Shown: positions 9,501-19,598, counted from the stretch's first letter. The stretch is DNA of 64,000 nucleotides from an uncultured Clostridia bacterium (GCA_947628505.1 CANRAD010000007.1:25790-89789), one strand, 5' to 3'. Made by a program: numbers and translations. The notes: generated from the letters alone by a model not told the origin.

Positions 9501-12500
9501 ATCGTTCGTATCCTTATCTATGGTTACGGAGATGGCGTTCAAAGTTATTTTGAGGTCCGCCACGTCATAGTTGAGCGCGAAATGCAGAACGCCGTTAAGA
9601 TTTATCTGACCGTTTATATAGAACACATTGTTCAAAGCGTATTCTTTGCGGGCGGCCGCCGGTTCGCCGGATATTATCTCGGAAGTTTTGACCTCGTGAG
9701 TAGCGGAATTGACGAGCGCTTTAAGAAGCGTATCGACGTTGCCGAAGTTATAATATCCGGAGAGATCTTTCGGCAAGGAGACTTCGCCGTAGCTTATCGC
9801 GGCGGACATATCGAATTTATCTTCGTAATTATTGCCCGTGCGCACGTTTGCAAGGCTCAACCCCGTAAGACGGCTGCTCGTTTGGTTTTCGCTCGGCGAA
9901 TACGTCTCTTTGTCGAGAGTGAACACGAGATCGTCGTAGCCCTCGCCGAATACGGTTGCGCCGTTGAGTTTTAAGGAGAGTCCGTCTTTGAGCGATATGC
10001 TCTTTATATAGCCTTTTGCGGCATGTTCGCCCTTTTCGCCCAACTGAGGAGCGGCGCCCACTTTTTCTTCGGCGGAAGTTACGGCGTCGACGATTTTGTC
10101 GAGCACCGACTGCAAGCCGCCGGGAACGAATTGCTCTATAAGGCTCGAACCGAGCGAAGCAAACTGATCTTTGGTGTAAGGCAACCATCTGTCGACGAGA
10201 AGCTGGTCGATAATATCCGCAACGCTTGCGATGGCGGAGTTCAGATCCTCGGAATAATTATCCGATTGCAGAGAACCCACGTCGAGCATAGCCGCTCCGG
10301 CGGCAACAACAGTCATTATCTCGTTGACGGGAGCATATATCTTCAAGGGCTCGTGTTTAAGAACGTTGCCGTTCTCGTCTTTATCGCCATCCGCTATGCG
10401 CGAAATCGAGAGATATATATCGAGGCCGTCGTCCTTTCCGAATGAGCCGTCGGTAGTGCTCGTCTTACCGTCTTTCACCGCGGGATTGCCGTCGAACACA
10501 TATGCGTCCACAAGCACGCTGTCCTTGCCGGCGAGCTTGGATTTGAGTTGAAGATTGAGGTGTGCATACATATCGGGCGAGATATAGAAGTTTACGTTCT
10601 CGCGCTTGCCGTCCTTGTTGACCGTTCCGGCGTCGATGTGTATGGGATATCCGGAAGGTCCCTCTTTGTATTCGAACAATCCGGTTATGTCGTATTTAAC
10701 CCCGCCTACGGACGAATATGCCGCGTCCGCAGTGGTGAGCGAAGCGTTAAGGGATATCGTGAACGTGTGCTTTGCGAGCATCTCCGCGCTCGCGGCCACG
10801 AAGTCGAGGGCTTCGGATATGTCTTTCGCCGTAAGAAGTTCGCTGCTCTCCGCCGTTGCGGGAACTTCACATTCGACGAACGTCTCGTTTACGAGCACGT
10901 TGTTGAGCGCGAGCGTTACGGCGGGCGTTATCATGTTTACGTTGAGCCCCATTCCCACAACCGCTTTTTCGCCCTCGAAGAGTTGCAAATCGAGCGTGCC
11001 GAGAGATACGCCTATGAGCGATTTTTCGCCCTCCGGCTTATAGAGCGCAATTCCGCTTATGAGCGAGAATATATCTGAGCTCGCCTCCTTATCGACGCCC
11101 GTAAGCGCGCCTATTATATCGGAAGCGCCCAACGCTATCTTTTCGCCGAGTCCCAATTTTGCGAGAATTTCCGAGAAATCGGCCGCCTCGTTCAAGGGAT
11201 CGTTTTCCATGACGGTATTCACAACGCCGACTATTCTGTTGTAGAGTTCGGTTACGGCGTTCTGCAAGACGGTAATGTCGTCGCTTCCGTCGGCAAAGTC
11301 GAGCGTGAGACCTACGTCGGCATAGACGAACGTCAGTTTGCCGGCCTTGAAACTTGCGTAAACATCATGTTCTCCGCCGCCCAGATTGAGCCTTGCGTTC
11401 AGAGCGAACGAAATGCCGTCGGACCAATCGAGCGTAAGATTGTCTATCGCCGCCGAAGCGCCGAAGTTTTCATACACAAACGATACGGCGCCGCTCAACG
11501 ATACGCGTTTTTCATTTATTATACGCGCCGCGCCCGCAAGCACCGGCGTGATTTTCGCGCCGTCGAGATAATAGGTTCCCGTTGCGGAAGGCAGAACGCC
11601 TTCCGACGCATATGCGCCTATTGCTATTTCGGCGTCGACGGATAAGCTATCCGAAGCGTAACCTATTTTTGCGCCGAGAAGTTTGCCTTCATAGCCTCCG
11701 ACGAGCTCTGCGGAGAGCGCGCCGTAGCTTATGCCGAGATTGCCCGCCTCGCTCTTCGCGAACGAAAGTCCGTTGACGATATCGGCGACGTTCAGAGCGT
11801 CCTCCGGCAAAAGTGATTTCAAAGTTTCAGCCGAGAGCGAGTCTATTTCGGGAAGTTTATCCTCTTCGGCCGCGTTTTCGTTCAGCTGTGCGGCAACGGC
11901 GTTATACACCGCGAGCGCGGCGTCGATAAAGCCGTCGAAATCGCTCTCGGCGAGTTTTACGCCGACATTGTCGTATACGACGGCAACGCCGTCCGTGCCG
12001 TAAGAAATGTATACTGAATGGAGCTTACCGCCGAAGTCTACCGAGATATCGGCAAACAATCCGAGGCCGTCCGCCCAACTTACGGAAAGTTCGTTGACCG
12101 TAACGGAGAGCTGTTTTCCCTTTATATCGAGAACCGCGCCGCCCGAAAGAGTTACGCCCTTCGAAACCACGACGTCCTTCGCGCCTTCGAGAAGATCCGC
12201 AAGTTCTTCCGCGGAGAAATACTCCGTATCGGAAGGAAGCGCTTCGGGCGCGGAATATTTTCCGACCGTAACGTCTTCGAGCGCAACGCTTATCTTCCCG
12301 GCGGTATACGTCGCGTCAAGTTCGGCTATCGAATCGTTTACGCCGAGCGAAAGAACGAGCGAAAGATCCCCGAGGCTCAATCTTATTCTGCCGTTTCCGT
12401 CTCCGGAAATTCCGAGCGAATTGATAATCGAGAATATGTCCTTATCTGCCGCCGAGCCGAGAAGAGAAGCTATATCTTCGAGCTTTTCTATGACGGGAAG

Positions 12501-15152
12501 TTTTTCCGTTCCGGAAGCGGCGTTCACTTCGCCCGCAACGGCCCCGTAAAGATCGAGCGCCGCGCCGATGAATTCGTCGAAGTTCGCCTTTTCAAGCGTC
12601 GCCCCGATGTTGTCGTATATTACAGCGACTTTCTCTCCGTCATAGGAAATAATCGCCCTGTGCTCGGTTCCTTCCAAATCGAAGGAGAGAGTTGCGCTTA
12701 TATTCAGACCGTCCGCCCAGCTTACGGATATGTTTTCGATATTGAGTTTCAGAGAAACCTTACCGAACGTTATGCCGAGTTTGCCGGAGATATTTACGCC
12801 GCCCTCGTTGACAGCCTCGATAATTTTCTTTGCGACGGGCAGAATGTCTTTCGCGCTGCCGTATTCCGCTTCGTCGAACGAGAAGGGAGCCGCGGCTTCG
12901 AGCGCAATATCTGCGCCGAGCGCCGAGAGGGTTATTCTGCCTCCCGGATATGCTCCCGAGCCCTCTTCTATCGTGGCGTTTATCATGCCCGGATCGAAAT
13001 CTATTCCGAGCGCCGAAAGAATGTTCGTGCCGTTTATTCTGAGATTTACGCCGTCGGTAAGGGTTATGTTGCCCGCGAACGCGCCGTCCGCAAGCACGGT
13101 GTTCAATATGCCGCCGATATCGAGCCCTTCGAGGAGTTTCATTATCTCCGATCTTATGTCCTTATCTCCCGAGCCTATAAGCGAACTTATGAGTTCGTAA
13201 GCCTCGTTCACGTCGGCTTTGAGTTTTATGGGCTCGCCGCCTTCCGAGGAGAGCGCGAGATAAAGCGCCTCGTCCGCATAGATGAGGGAGAGATTCTTTG
13301 CGGAAGTCTCGTCTCCCTTCAACACAAGCCTCAAATCGGCTTTAACGGCAAGATCTTTGAGATTTACAACGGCCGTGCCGTCTACATATATATCGGAATT
13401 TTTGTAGCTTATGTCTATGCCCAGCGCCTCGGCGGATATGAGAGGCATTATGCGCGAACCTATTTCAAGGTCGACATACTCTGATTTTTCGATATCCGTG
13501 AGGGGCTCGGGCATTTCGTCCGTAAAGCAAAGTTCGGCTTCGAGCGAAGAACCGAGAAGATCGAGAGCCGTGGAAACGGTTCCGAGAGTTATCGTATCTC
13601 CGATATTGAAAGTAAATCCGAGAGGGATTTTAAATCCGAAGAGTTCTATTACGGAATCGAGCGACGCGCTCGCGCCGTCTTCGGCGACTTCGAATACGCC
13701 CCCGCCGAGCTGAGACAACAGTTCGTCGGTATCGAGCACCGACTTCTTATCCCCTTCCCCGTCTTCTGAAACCGCGGAGACGGACGAGAGTTCGCCAAGG
13801 TCTGCTTTTGCCTTTACGCCGTCGCCGTAAGATATATACAATATCTTCTTATCGTTCTCGGCGGTGAGATAAACGCCTATGTTGCCCAACTGAACGCGCA
13901 CGTCGTCGGCGCCGAGATTGAGATATACAAGGCCTTTGAGAGGCTGACCGTCTATATTGACGTCGACAGCAAACCGCGCCTCGCCTTCGAGCACGCTCGA
14001 AAAAGCGTTGCTCAGACAGCTTGCGGCGGTAACGGAGACCTCTTCTTCCTCAACGGGCACAAACGAAGCCTCGTAGTCCTTGAAATAATCTTCGTAATAG
14101 CTGTTTTGCGCCGAAGCCTCGTCGTAGGAATAATAAGTTGTGCTCGAAGCGTTGCAGCCTGCGGGCACTCCCATTACGGCCGTGTAGGACTCGGAGTTAT
14201 TGCTGCGGATAATGCGCCAATTATCGTCGAAAGTATACGTTATGGACACGCGGTCGAAAGTGGGAAGCTCGGTAAGGCCGCCCGTAACCGCCATCTGATA
14301 CTTATAGTAATAAATCGCCGAGTTTTCTCCGGGATCGGTTGCCGGATTGAGCTTGAAAGTCTGGGAATACGTGCCGTTGCCGTTGTCCTTTACTTCCGAA
14401 CAGCTCAAAATGGTATTCTCGTTGATTATGTAAACGGAAAATTCGTTGGGAATACATCCGCGCTTTTTTCTGTATTCCTCTTTCGTCATGCCGGAAGGTT
14501 TGCCCGTGGACCACTTCGTATCCATGCCGTTCCACGTTTCCTTGCCGCCCGCCGGATCGCGCCAGAGAACGACGTCGTCGTGCACGCAGAACTGCTTCGC
14601 GCTGTTTACCATCGAACTCGTGGTTATGTCGGCGGAGACAAGCACGCCGTCATAATACTGCTTGTATGTAGCTATCTGCTGACTTATTATCGTGCTCACC
14701 GTGCCGTGCATCTCGGACGACCAATAGGGCTGGTTCGAAAGCACGTAATTCATGTAGCCGATATTCTCCAAACCCGAATGATCGGTGGGTTTGGAGCCGT
14801 CGGTAGGCGTCTCGTAATAGGCGGTATAGTACTGCCCCGTCGCCTCGCCGAAATCCTTCTGTCTGAAAAAGCCGAGACCTACTATCGAAACGGCGACGAT
14901 TACGACGGCTCCCAAAACCGTAGAAGCCTTTATAATGCGACGCTTGTGTTTGAGCGCAAGAGGTTTGCGCCTCGAAACATGCGTTACGCCCTCGCCGCTC
15001 TTTTTCGTCTTTTTATAATTGAGACCGGCGCGGCGGTTTTCATTCATTTTGAGTTTGCGCCTTTTGTGCTGTCTGAAACCGGCGCTTCTGACAACGTTGA
15101 GATCTTCTTCGATCACAAGATCGTTGCCCTTGATTTTACGTTTCCTCTTCAT
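6591..15152 (-). CDS. Giant membrane-anchored repeat protein (2853 aa)
   Basis: Function not known. Residues 1-75 are very rich in Lys and Arg (cytoplasmic side), then one membrane helix at about 76-96 (STVLGAVVIVAVSIVGLGFF); there is no signal-peptidase site, so the remaining 2750 residues should be outside the cell in type II topology. Residues about 400-1500 consist of long related modules of beta-strand-like text; three share the phrase SWADGL or DWSDGI, each followed by a segment ending FDGFIDAALAVYN or similar. From about 2200 to the end lie some six Listeria-Bacteroides (InlB/Flg_new-type) repeats with GYDFVGW-like ends. No LPXTG sorting signal. ATG 15152 is preferred over ATG 15206 because GAAGGA precedes it and the earlier start lacks a ribosome site. 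It is transcribed alone from the promoter at 15236-15264. Confidence 0.85.
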   Translation of the reverse strand: MKRKRKIKGNDLVIEEDLNVVRSAGFRQHKRRKLKMNENRRAGLNYKKTKKSGEGVTHVSRRKPLALKHKRRIIKASTVLGAVVIVAVSIVGLGFFRQKDFGEATGQYYTAYYETPTDGSKPTDHSGLENIGYMNYVLSNQPYWSSEMHGTVSTIISQQIATYKQYYDGVLVSADITTSSMVNSAKQFCVHDDVVLWRDPAGGKETWNGMDTKWSTGKPSGMTKEEYRKKRGCIPNEFSVYIINENTILSCSEVKDNGNGTYSQTFKLNPATDPGENSAIYYYKYQMAVTGGLTELPTFDRVSITYTFDDNWRIIRSNNSESYTAVMGVPAGCNASSTTYYSYDEASAQNSYYEDYFKDYEASFVPVEEEEVSVTAASCLSNAFSSVLEGEARFAVDVNIDGQPLKGLVYLNLGADDVRVQLGNIGVYLTAENDKKILYISYGDGVKAKADLGELSSVSAVSEDGEGDKKSVLDTDELLSQLGGGVFEVAEDGASASLDSVIELFGFKIPLGFTFNIGDTITLGTVSTALDLLGSSLEAELCFTDEMPEPLTDIEKSEYVDLEIGSRIMPLISAEALGIDISYKNSDIYVDGTAVVNLKDLAVKADLRLVLKGDETSAKNLSLIYADEALYLALSSEGGEPIKLKADVNEAYELISSLIGSGDKDIRSEIMKLLEGLDIGGILNTVLADGAFAGNITLTDGVNLRINGTNILSALGIDFDPGMINATIEEGSGAYPGGRITLSALGADIALEAAAPFSFDEAEYGSAKDILPVAKKIIEAVNEGGVNISGKLGITFGKVSLKLNIENISVSWADGLNISATLSFDLEGTEHRAIISYDGEKVAVIYDNIGATLEKANFDEFIGAALDLYGAVAGEVNAASGTEKLPVIEKLEDIASLLGSAADKDIFSIINSLGISGDGNGRIRLSLGDLSLVLSLGVNDSIAELDATYTAGKISVALEDVTVGKYSAPEALPSDTEYFSAEELADLLEGAKDVVVSKGVTLSGGAVLDIKGKQLSVTVNELSVSWADGLGLFADISVDFGGKLHSVYISYGTDGVAVVYDNVGVKLAESDFDGFIDAALAVYNAVAAQLNENAAEEDKLPEIDSLSAETLKSLLPEDALNVADIVNGLSFAKSEAGNLGISYGALSAELVGGYEGKLLGAKIGYASDSLSVDAEIAIGAYASEGVLPSATGTYYLDGAKITPVLAGAARIINEKRVSLSGAVSFVYENFGASAAIDNLTLDWSDGISFALNARLNLGGGEHDVYASFKAGKLTFVYADVGLTLDFADGSDDITVLQNAVTELYNRIVGVVNTVMENDPLNEAADFSEILAKLGLGEKIALGASDIIGALTGVDKEASSDIFSLISGIALYKPEGEKSLIGVSLGTLDLQLFEGEKAVVGMGLNVNMITPAVTLALNNVLVNETFVECEVPATAESSELLTAKDISEALDFVAASAEMLAKHTFTISLNASLTTADAAYSSVGGVKYDITGLFEYKEGPSGYPIHIDAGTVNKDGKRENVNFYISPDMYAHLNLQLKSKLAGKDSVLVDAYVFDGNPAVKDGKTSTTDGSFGKDDGLDIYLSISRIADGDKDENGNVLKHEPLKIYAPVNEIMTVVAAGAAMLDVGSLQSDNYSEDLNSAIASVADIIDQLLVDRWLPYTKDQFASLGSSLIEQFVPGGLQSVLDKIVDAVTSAEEKVGAAPQLGEKGEHAAKGYIKSISLKDGLSLKLNGATVFGEGYDDLVFTLDKETYSPSENQTSSRLTGLSLANVRTGNNYEDKFDMSAAISYGEVSLPKDLSGYYNFGNVDTLLKALVNSATHEVKTSEIISGEPAAARKEYALNNVFYINGQINLNGVLHFALNYDVADLKITLNAISVTIDKDTNDIALNLRITYPKTKAIGLVTLINDDGVADITIKGGMIYMKRVSGGETIYRAMTSEAFSSDALNQIGFLLNLGSVITDEFAKTDQSKEEKVTLKQDYGAQLATYLKMFAFDDAANKWNIVLNGSGLLSDKTMSLGDISISFGADEEKVDGETRYVINSLDLNTSLRITLTGSIYIDLNVDGALYYGNPKNEWTNTPADGNVAATAADLYSTEPSVNFSKWLNGSDKETILANNDWETLTAPSGGKYLELAFNGNSSEASALKGNSGIGTINYYISTGIANSSYEYLTSVTVLYDKTTHRIYSELDKLYPDVKAQSDEISHYTLEWQEYDFSSFDGLANLYADFKPERYTVYIYSKYKLDGNYVEMLGKYRRTLSVEYGSSLDLRYDAIFEGWRIAGFSEYSEEAPIIYTPEQLKAMKMERDITLTIVWEQIPYTVKYVVDVDGEDITVLTLDGKHYGDEIELDAEKLNLGKEQEAMLACEGYDFVGWEVVGGGNTVRGNTVVRARYAPYSRKIILKSEHEVDGWNADGDYWYYETIYTNAEYGKENNHFVLPEGEVFDEKMMLNGYKDADGKIYHFIDHIDSKEDLVLTAVWQEFAFTVTFEYTVNGETKTIRKGFMEEGDLDLSTVPVPNKTGYDGIWGYKGGQPIREDIIHVTGDTEIVAIYTPKSYQIKIYSEIEVAGWKTENGKWYSEHSYTYDTSVNLETAFASLRVSGYDFAGIYDNDSTSLHANRVQTIVVRENASYYVRWTDNTIRLNLYSEYGFDGAETSTVTHKDYSSKIYKKSLTFNDTYSLASAGEGYVAPKLTSMSADFLGWWYKAADGSWKKADVDNLKAQFTYNCNDEPYELHALWAQVSFNGSSTNTAKFGRNEYTFTAEITVKLAGDKDLLNGVALSEATIGYSANNGIGASCSGTNKASFTDMQLKVTYSDTTIYNKVKTNYSVSASFDITYGGNVIASYGTDRLTANGDYKA

Positions 15153-15235
15153 TGAAAAGTTTATTCCTTCGGCCTCACGGTATCGCGCGTGCGCGCCCGT
15201 TGCCATATAATATATAATTTCAAAAATACAGTCCG

Positions 15236-15264
15236 AGTATAGTGCTTTTATGACAAAATGTCAA
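15236..15264 (-). promoter_or_regulatory. Consensus sigma-A promoter for the giant surface gene
   Basis: Minus-strand TTGACA (15264-15259), 17-bp spacer, TATACT (15241-15236). The start would be near 15229, about 77 nt before the chosen ATG. Confidence 0.8.
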
Positions 15265-15574
15265 GTTTGTAATATAAAAATATGATAATCGATGGAAAAA
15301 ATTACAAAAATACCGCAAAAATCGGCCTTTTTGGCCCTTAAAAGCGCAATTGAGTATTTTTTTACTTATTTAAATAAAAAATTTTGTAATATTTTTATAT
15401 GACAAAGTCATTCTCCGCGTGCAATGCGCGCTTGCCCGGAATTTGCGCGGGATAAATTTTCGGCGGCTTCTGGCAATCCGACGGTCGGCGCGGTTTGCTC
15501 GTTCGCATAGAATAACCAACTTTATGCATAAATGTATTTTTATCTCTCCGACGTTGCAAACGGAAGCAAAAAGG
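15265..15574. other. AT-rich gene-free spacer
   Basis: Between the two divergent promoters. Mostly A/T tracts around 15270-15400, then mixed sequence. No gene, RNA or repeat was recognised, and no T-box motif of the kind often found before ilv operons. Confidence 0.5.
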
Positions 15575-15603
15575 TTGACAGACAAGCGATTTTTTATTAG
15601 AAT
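15575..15603 (+). promoter_or_regulatory. Consensus sigma-A promoter for the ilv-leu operon
   Basis: TTGACA (15575-15580), 17-bp spacer, TAGAAT (15598-15603). The start would be near 15610, downstream of an in-frame ATG at 15607, which supports ATG 15682 as the true ilvB start. Confidence 0.8.
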
Positions 15604-15645
15604 GGAATGAATAATATTTATGCGCCCGGACGCAGACTCAAAAGG

Positions 15646-15669
15646 CGTTCTCTGCGCTCAGAGAGAACG
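15646..15669 (+). promoter_or_regulatory. Hairpin in the ilvB leader just before the ribosome site
   Basis: A perfect 8-bp stem (CGTTCTCT with AGAGAACG) and 8-nt loop, ending two bases before the AAGGAG at 15671. It lacks a U-run, so it is not a terminator; it could affect ribosome access. No switching partner was found. Confidence 0.4.
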
Positions 15670-15681
15670 GAAGGAGTATTT

Positions 15682-17355
15682 ATGAAGATGAAAGGCGCCG
15701 ACATACTTATCAACTGCCTTGCGGAGCAGGGCGTAGATACGATATTCGGCTATCCCGGCGGCACAGTGCTCGACATTTACGACGCACTTTACCGCAACGG
15801 AAAAATCAAACACGTTTTAACCGCTCACGAACAGGGAGCCGCGCACGCCGCGGACGGCTATGCAAGGGTTACGGGCAAAGTCGGCGTATGTTTCGCCACG
15901 TCCGGCCCCGGCGCAACCAATCTCGTTACGGGCATCGCGACGGCGTATATGGACAGCGTTCCGCTCGTGGCCATAACGGGCAACGTGGGAATCAATTTCC
16001 TCGGCAGAGATTCGTTTCAGGAAATCGACATATGCGGAATAACCATTCCGATAACCAAGCACAACTTTATCGTCAAGGACGTTAAAGACCTTGCCGACAC
16101 CGTGAGAAAGGCCTTTTACATAGCAAACAGCGGCAGAAAAGGTCCGGTGCTCGTGGATATATTGAAAAACGTGCAGGTGGCGGAATGTGAATATACGCCG
16201 CAAAAACCCGTCGTTTACTCTCCTCCCGCAGTTCCGGCGGACAGTCTTGCCGGGATTGCGAAAGTAATAAACGAATGTAAAAAGCCGCTCATTATAGCGG
16301 GCGGCGGAGTTATCGCCGCGAACGCTTCGCCTTTAATGATGCAATTGGCGAGAAAGCTCGACTGTCCGGTGGCGTACACGCTCATGGGCAAGGGAAGTAT
16401 TCCGGAGGACGACAAACTCTGCCTCGGAATGATAGGCATGCACGGAACGCTCGCCGCGGCAAAATCGCTCATAAACTGCGATACGGTCATAGCGCTCGGT
16501 TCGAGATTTTCGGACAGAGTTGCGCTTAACCGCGACAAATTCGCCGAAAACAAGACGGTTATCCACATAGACGTCGACAATGCGGAAATCGACAAAAACG
16601 TTACCTCCACTCTTCACGTTATGGCAGACGTCTGCGAGGCGCTGAAAACGCTTATGCCCTTGACGGAAGACAAAAAGCGCACGGATTGGCAAGTGAAAGT
16701 GGCCGCATTCAAAAAGGAAAACGCCGCAAAAAAGAACTCGTCGATAAGGTCCTACGCAATAATCGAATGTGCTTCGAGGCTTGCGCCCGAAAACGCCACG
16801 CTCGTAACGGACGTGGGACAGCATCAGATGTGGGCGGCGCAGATATACAAAGTAAACACGCCGAGAAAGTTCTGCTCTTCGGGCGGGCTCGGCACTATGG
16901 GCTACGGTATGGGCGCGGCGATAGGCGCGGCCAAGGGCAGCGGCGCTCCCTCCGTTCTCATAACAGGCGACGGTTGCTTCGGAATGAATATGAACGAACT
17001 CATGACCGCGGTAGCTCAGAAAACGCCCCTCGTCATTCTGCTCATGGACAACCGGGTGCTCGGAATGGTAAGGCAATGGCAGAAGATATTCTATTCGAGG
17101 CGGTTCTCGCAGACAAATCTCGGCGACAGGAAAATAGATTACGTCAAATACGCCGAATGCGTCGGCGCGAAAGGCGTTTATCTCGGCGAGAACGACGACA
17201 TAGAGGAAAAACTTTCCTACGCCTTCAAGACGGCGGTCGAAGAGAACGTGCCGGTGCTCGTTGATTGCATAATATCGCCCGACGAAAACGTTTTGCCGAT
17301 GATAAAGCCCGGCGAGACATACGACAAACAGATAGAGCGCATGGAGGACAATTGA
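15682..17355 (+). CDS. ilvB: Acetolactate synthase large subunit
   Basis: A 557-residue ThDP enzyme that condenses two pyruvates (or pyruvate and 2-oxobutyrate) in valine, leucine and isoleucine synthesis. N-terminal ThDP domain has the catalytic Glu in TAHEQGAAHAADGYARVTG; the middle FAD-type domain and the C-terminal pyrophosphate-binding domain follow (GGLGTMGYGMGAAIGA and the GDGCFGMNMNELMT magnesium motif). Start is ATG 15682 behind AAGGAG. It is the first gene of the ilv-leu operon and is followed by its regulatory subunit after one base. Confidence 0.97.
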   Translation: MKMKGADILINCLAEQGVDTIFGYPGGTVLDIYDALYRNGKIKHVLTAHEQGAAHAADGYARVTGKVGVCFATSGPGATNLVTGIATAYMDSVPLVAITGNVGINFLGRDSFQEIDICGITIPITKHNFIVKDVKDLADTVRKAFYIANSGRKGPVLVDILKNVQVAECEYTPQKPVVYSPPAVPADSLAGIAKVINECKKPLIIAGGGVIAANASPLMMQLARKLDCPVAYTLMGKGSIPEDDKLCLGMIGMHGTLAAAKSLINCDTVIALGSRFSDRVALNRDKFAENKTVIHIDVDNAEIDKNVTSTLHVMADVCEALKTLMPLTEDKKRTDWQVKVAAFKKENAAKKNSSIRSYAIIECASRLAPENATLVTDVGQHQMWAAQIYKVNTPRKFCSSGGLGTMGYGMGAAIGAAKGSGAPSVLITGDGCFGMNMNELMTAVAQKTPLVILLMDNRVLGMVRQWQKIFYSRRFSQTNLGDRKIDYVKYAECVGAKGVYLGENDDIEEKLSYAFKTAVEENVPVLVDCIISPDENVLPMIKPGETYDKQIERMEDN

Positions 17356-17356
17356 T

Positions 17357-17899
17357 ATGTCGGAGATAAAAAAATACACAATAGGCGCGCTGGTTTCCAA
17401 CAAGAGCGGCGTTTTGACGAGAATTTCCGGGCTCTTCACGAGACGGGGCTACAATATCGACAGTTTATGCGTATGCGCAACCGAAGATCCCGACGTTTCG
17501 AGAATGACCATTATACTCAACGGCGACGAATATCTCCTCTACCAGATGATAAAACAGATGGATAAGTTGGAGGACGTGATAAAAGTAGGCTGTGCAAACG
17601 AACTCGATTGCGTTTACAGAGATTTGCTGCTCGTAAAGGTGAAGGCTTCGCCGGAAAAGCGCAGTCAGATTATAGAAATCAACGAGATATATAAGGCAAA
17701 GACGGTCGACCTCTCTCCGGACACGATGATTCTCGAAATTACCGGAGATCCGGAAAAGCTCGACGCGTTCTTAAAGGTGATAGAGCCCTACGGCATACTT
17801 GAAATGCAGCGCACGGGCGTAACCGTATTAGCGCGCGGAGCGCATACGCTCAAAGACCGCGATTGCTACGGCGACCATATCCTCAAATCGCATACGTAA
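17357..17899 (+). CDS. ilvN: Acetolactate synthase small (regulatory) subunit
   Basis: A 180-residue regulatory subunit that binds IlvB and gives valine feedback inhibition. The N-terminal ACT domain is clear ([19 protein letters not shown], then [11 protein letters not shown]), followed by the ALS_ss_C domain from about residue 80. Longer than E. coli IlvN (about 96 aa) and similar to the IlvH type, so ilvH is an equally good name. ATG lies 1 base after the ilvB stop. Confidence 0.93.
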   Translation: MSEIKKYTIGALVSNKSGVLTRISGLFTRRGYNIDSLCVCATEDPDVSRMTIILNGDEYLLYQMIKQMDKLEDVIKVGCANELDCVYRDLLLVKVKASPEKRSQIIEINEIYKAKTVDLSPDTMILEITGDPEKLDAFLKVIEPYGILEMQRTGVTVLARGAHTLKDRDCYGDHILKSHT

Positions 17900-17936
17900 A
17901 ACTCAACATATGTTGCAAAACGACGAGGTTCGTAAA

Positions 17937-19598
17937 ATGAAAAATATATTTTCCGAAAGCCCGGACATGAGCTCTCAACGCTCTCTTTTGAGAGCGCTCG
18001 GCTGGTCCGACAGTGAAATCTCAAAGCCGATAGTCGGCATAATATGCGCGCAGAGCGAAATAATTCCGGGACATATGCATCTCGACGCAATTGCCAAGGC
18101 CGCTTCCGAAGGCGTTATAGCGGCCGGCGGAAAGCCCGTTATAGTGCCTTCCATAGGCGTATGCGACGGCATAGCCATGGGGCACGGGGGAATGAAATAC
18201 TCCCTCCCTTCGCGCGAAATCATAGCCGACGGCGCGGAAATCCTTCTGCGCGCGCACGCCATGCAGGCGGCAGTATTCATAGGCAACTGCGATAAGATAA
18301 TCCCTGGCATGCTCATGGCGGCGGCAAGAGTAAATATTCCGTCGGTATTTGTCTCCGGCGGACCTATGCTCGCGGGAAGAGTGCGCAAAAAGAAAACCTC
18401 CCTTTCCACAATGTTCGAACAGGTGGGCGCGTACAACGCCGGCAAAATAAGCCGCGAAGAACTTCAAAACTTCGAGTGCAACGCTTGCCCTACCTGCGGC
18501 TCTTGCTCCGGAATGTTTACCGCGAACAGCTTGAACTGCCTTTGCGAGGCTCTCGGAATGGCGCTTCCCGGCAACGGAACTCTGCCTATGGTCTATTCGC
18601 AGAGACTCGCGCTCGCAAAAAACGCCGGCGAAAGAGTTATGGATTTGCTTGCAAAGAACATACGGCCTCTCGACATAATGACGGCCGCGGCGTTCAGAAA
18701 CGCGGAAACCGTGGATATGGCGATAGGCGCTTCCACCAACACCGTTTTACATCTTCTGGCAATCGCCAACGAAGCCGGAGTGAAAGACGTTTCAATCGAT
18801 ATTATGAACGAAATATCCGAAAAGACGCCTAATCTTTGCAGACTTGCGCCGGCGGGCGAACACTATATCGAGGAATTGCACGAGGCCGGCGGAATTTCCG
18901 CCGTAATGAAAGAGCTTTACGACGCGGGGCTTTTAGACGGCGAAGTTATGACTGTAAGCGGTAAACCCTTGAAGGAAGTCATAAAGAACGCTTTCAACGC
19001 CGATCCCGAAATCATTCGTCCCATAGACAATCCCTACTCCGAACACGGCGGTCTGACCGTATTGAAGGGCAACCTCGCCACGGAAGGCGCCGTCGTCAAA
19101 AAATCGGCCGTCGCGCCCGAAATGCTCGTACATTGCGGACCGGCAAGGTGTTTCGACAGCGAGGAAGAGGCCATGCAAGCCATTTCTTCCGGTAAAATCG
19201 TAAAAGGCGACGTCGTGGTCATAAGATATGAAGGACCGGTTGGCGGTCCCGGCATGCGCGAGATGCTCACCCCCACTTCCGCCATCGTGGGCGCAGGATT
19301 GGGTTCGGACGTCGCGCTGATAACCGACGGAAGATTTTCCGGGGCGACGAGAGGCGCCGCCATAGGGCACGTCTGCCCCGAAGCTGCGGCCGGCGGCGTT
19401 ATAGGCGTAATCCGCGACGGCGACATTATTGATATCGACATTCCCGCATGCAGGCTGAACGTAAGGCTCACTCCCGAAGAGATATCCCGAAGACTTAAAG
19501 ACTTTACGCCGAAAGTAAAGGAAGCAAACGGATATCTCGGCCGTTACAGAATGAACGTAAGCTCCGCATCGCAAGGCGCGGTACTCAAAAAATATTAA
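17937..19598 (+). CDS. ilvD: Dihydroxy-acid dehydratase
   Basis: A 553-residue Fe-S enzyme that dehydrates 2,3-dihydroxy acids to 2-oxo acids, the third common step for valine, leucine and isoleucine. Cluster and metal ligands appear in [12 protein letters not shown] and [15 protein letters not shown]; other family text includes [13 protein letters not shown] and [19 protein letters not shown] 17937 is chosen because GAGG precedes it at good spacing; an ATG at 17910 has no ribosome site. The preceding step, IlvC, is not encoded in this operon. Confidence 0.96.
   Translation: MKNIFSESPDMSSQRSLLRALGWSDSEISKPIVGIICAQSEIIPGHMHLDAIAKAASEGVIAAGGKPVIVPSIGVCDGIAMGHGGMKYSLPSREIIADGAEILLRAHAMQAAVFIGNCDKIIPGMLMAAARVNIPSVFVSGGPMLAGRVRKKKTSLSTMFEQVGAYNAGKISREELQNFECNACPTCGSCSGMFTANSLNCLCEALGMALPGNGTLPMVYSQRLALAKNAGERVMDLLAKNIRPLDIMTAAAFRNAETVDMAIGASTNTVLHLLAIANEAGVKDVSIDIMNEISEKTPNLCRLAPAGEHYIEELHEAGGISAVMKELYDAGLLDGEVMTVSGKPLKEVIKNAFNADPEIIRPIDNPYSEHGGLTVLKGNLATEGAVVKKSAVAPEMLVHCGPARCFDSEEEAMQAISSGKIVKGDVVVIRYEGPVGGPGMREMLTPTSAIVGAGLGSDVALITDGRFSGATRGAAIGHVCPEAAAGGVIGVIRDGDIIDIDIPACRLNVRLTPEEISRRLKDFTPKVKEANGYLGRYRMNVSSASQGAVLKKY

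Noticed and set aside
12018..13484. 488-residue plus-strand frame inside the giant gene
   Set aside because: Shadow frame caused by the biased codon use of the 2853-residue gene; basic and irregular product.
14106..15155. 349-residue plus-strand frame
   Set aside because: Antisense of the N-terminal part of the giant gene.
15607..15681. N-terminal extension of ilvB
   Set aside because: It begins before the predicted transcription start and lacks a ribosome site; ATG 15682 has AAGGAG.
15604..15681. T-box riboswitch or leader-peptide attenuator before ilvB
   Set aside because: The T-box sequence and a Leu/Ile/Val-rich leader were looked for and not found; only one short hairpin is present.
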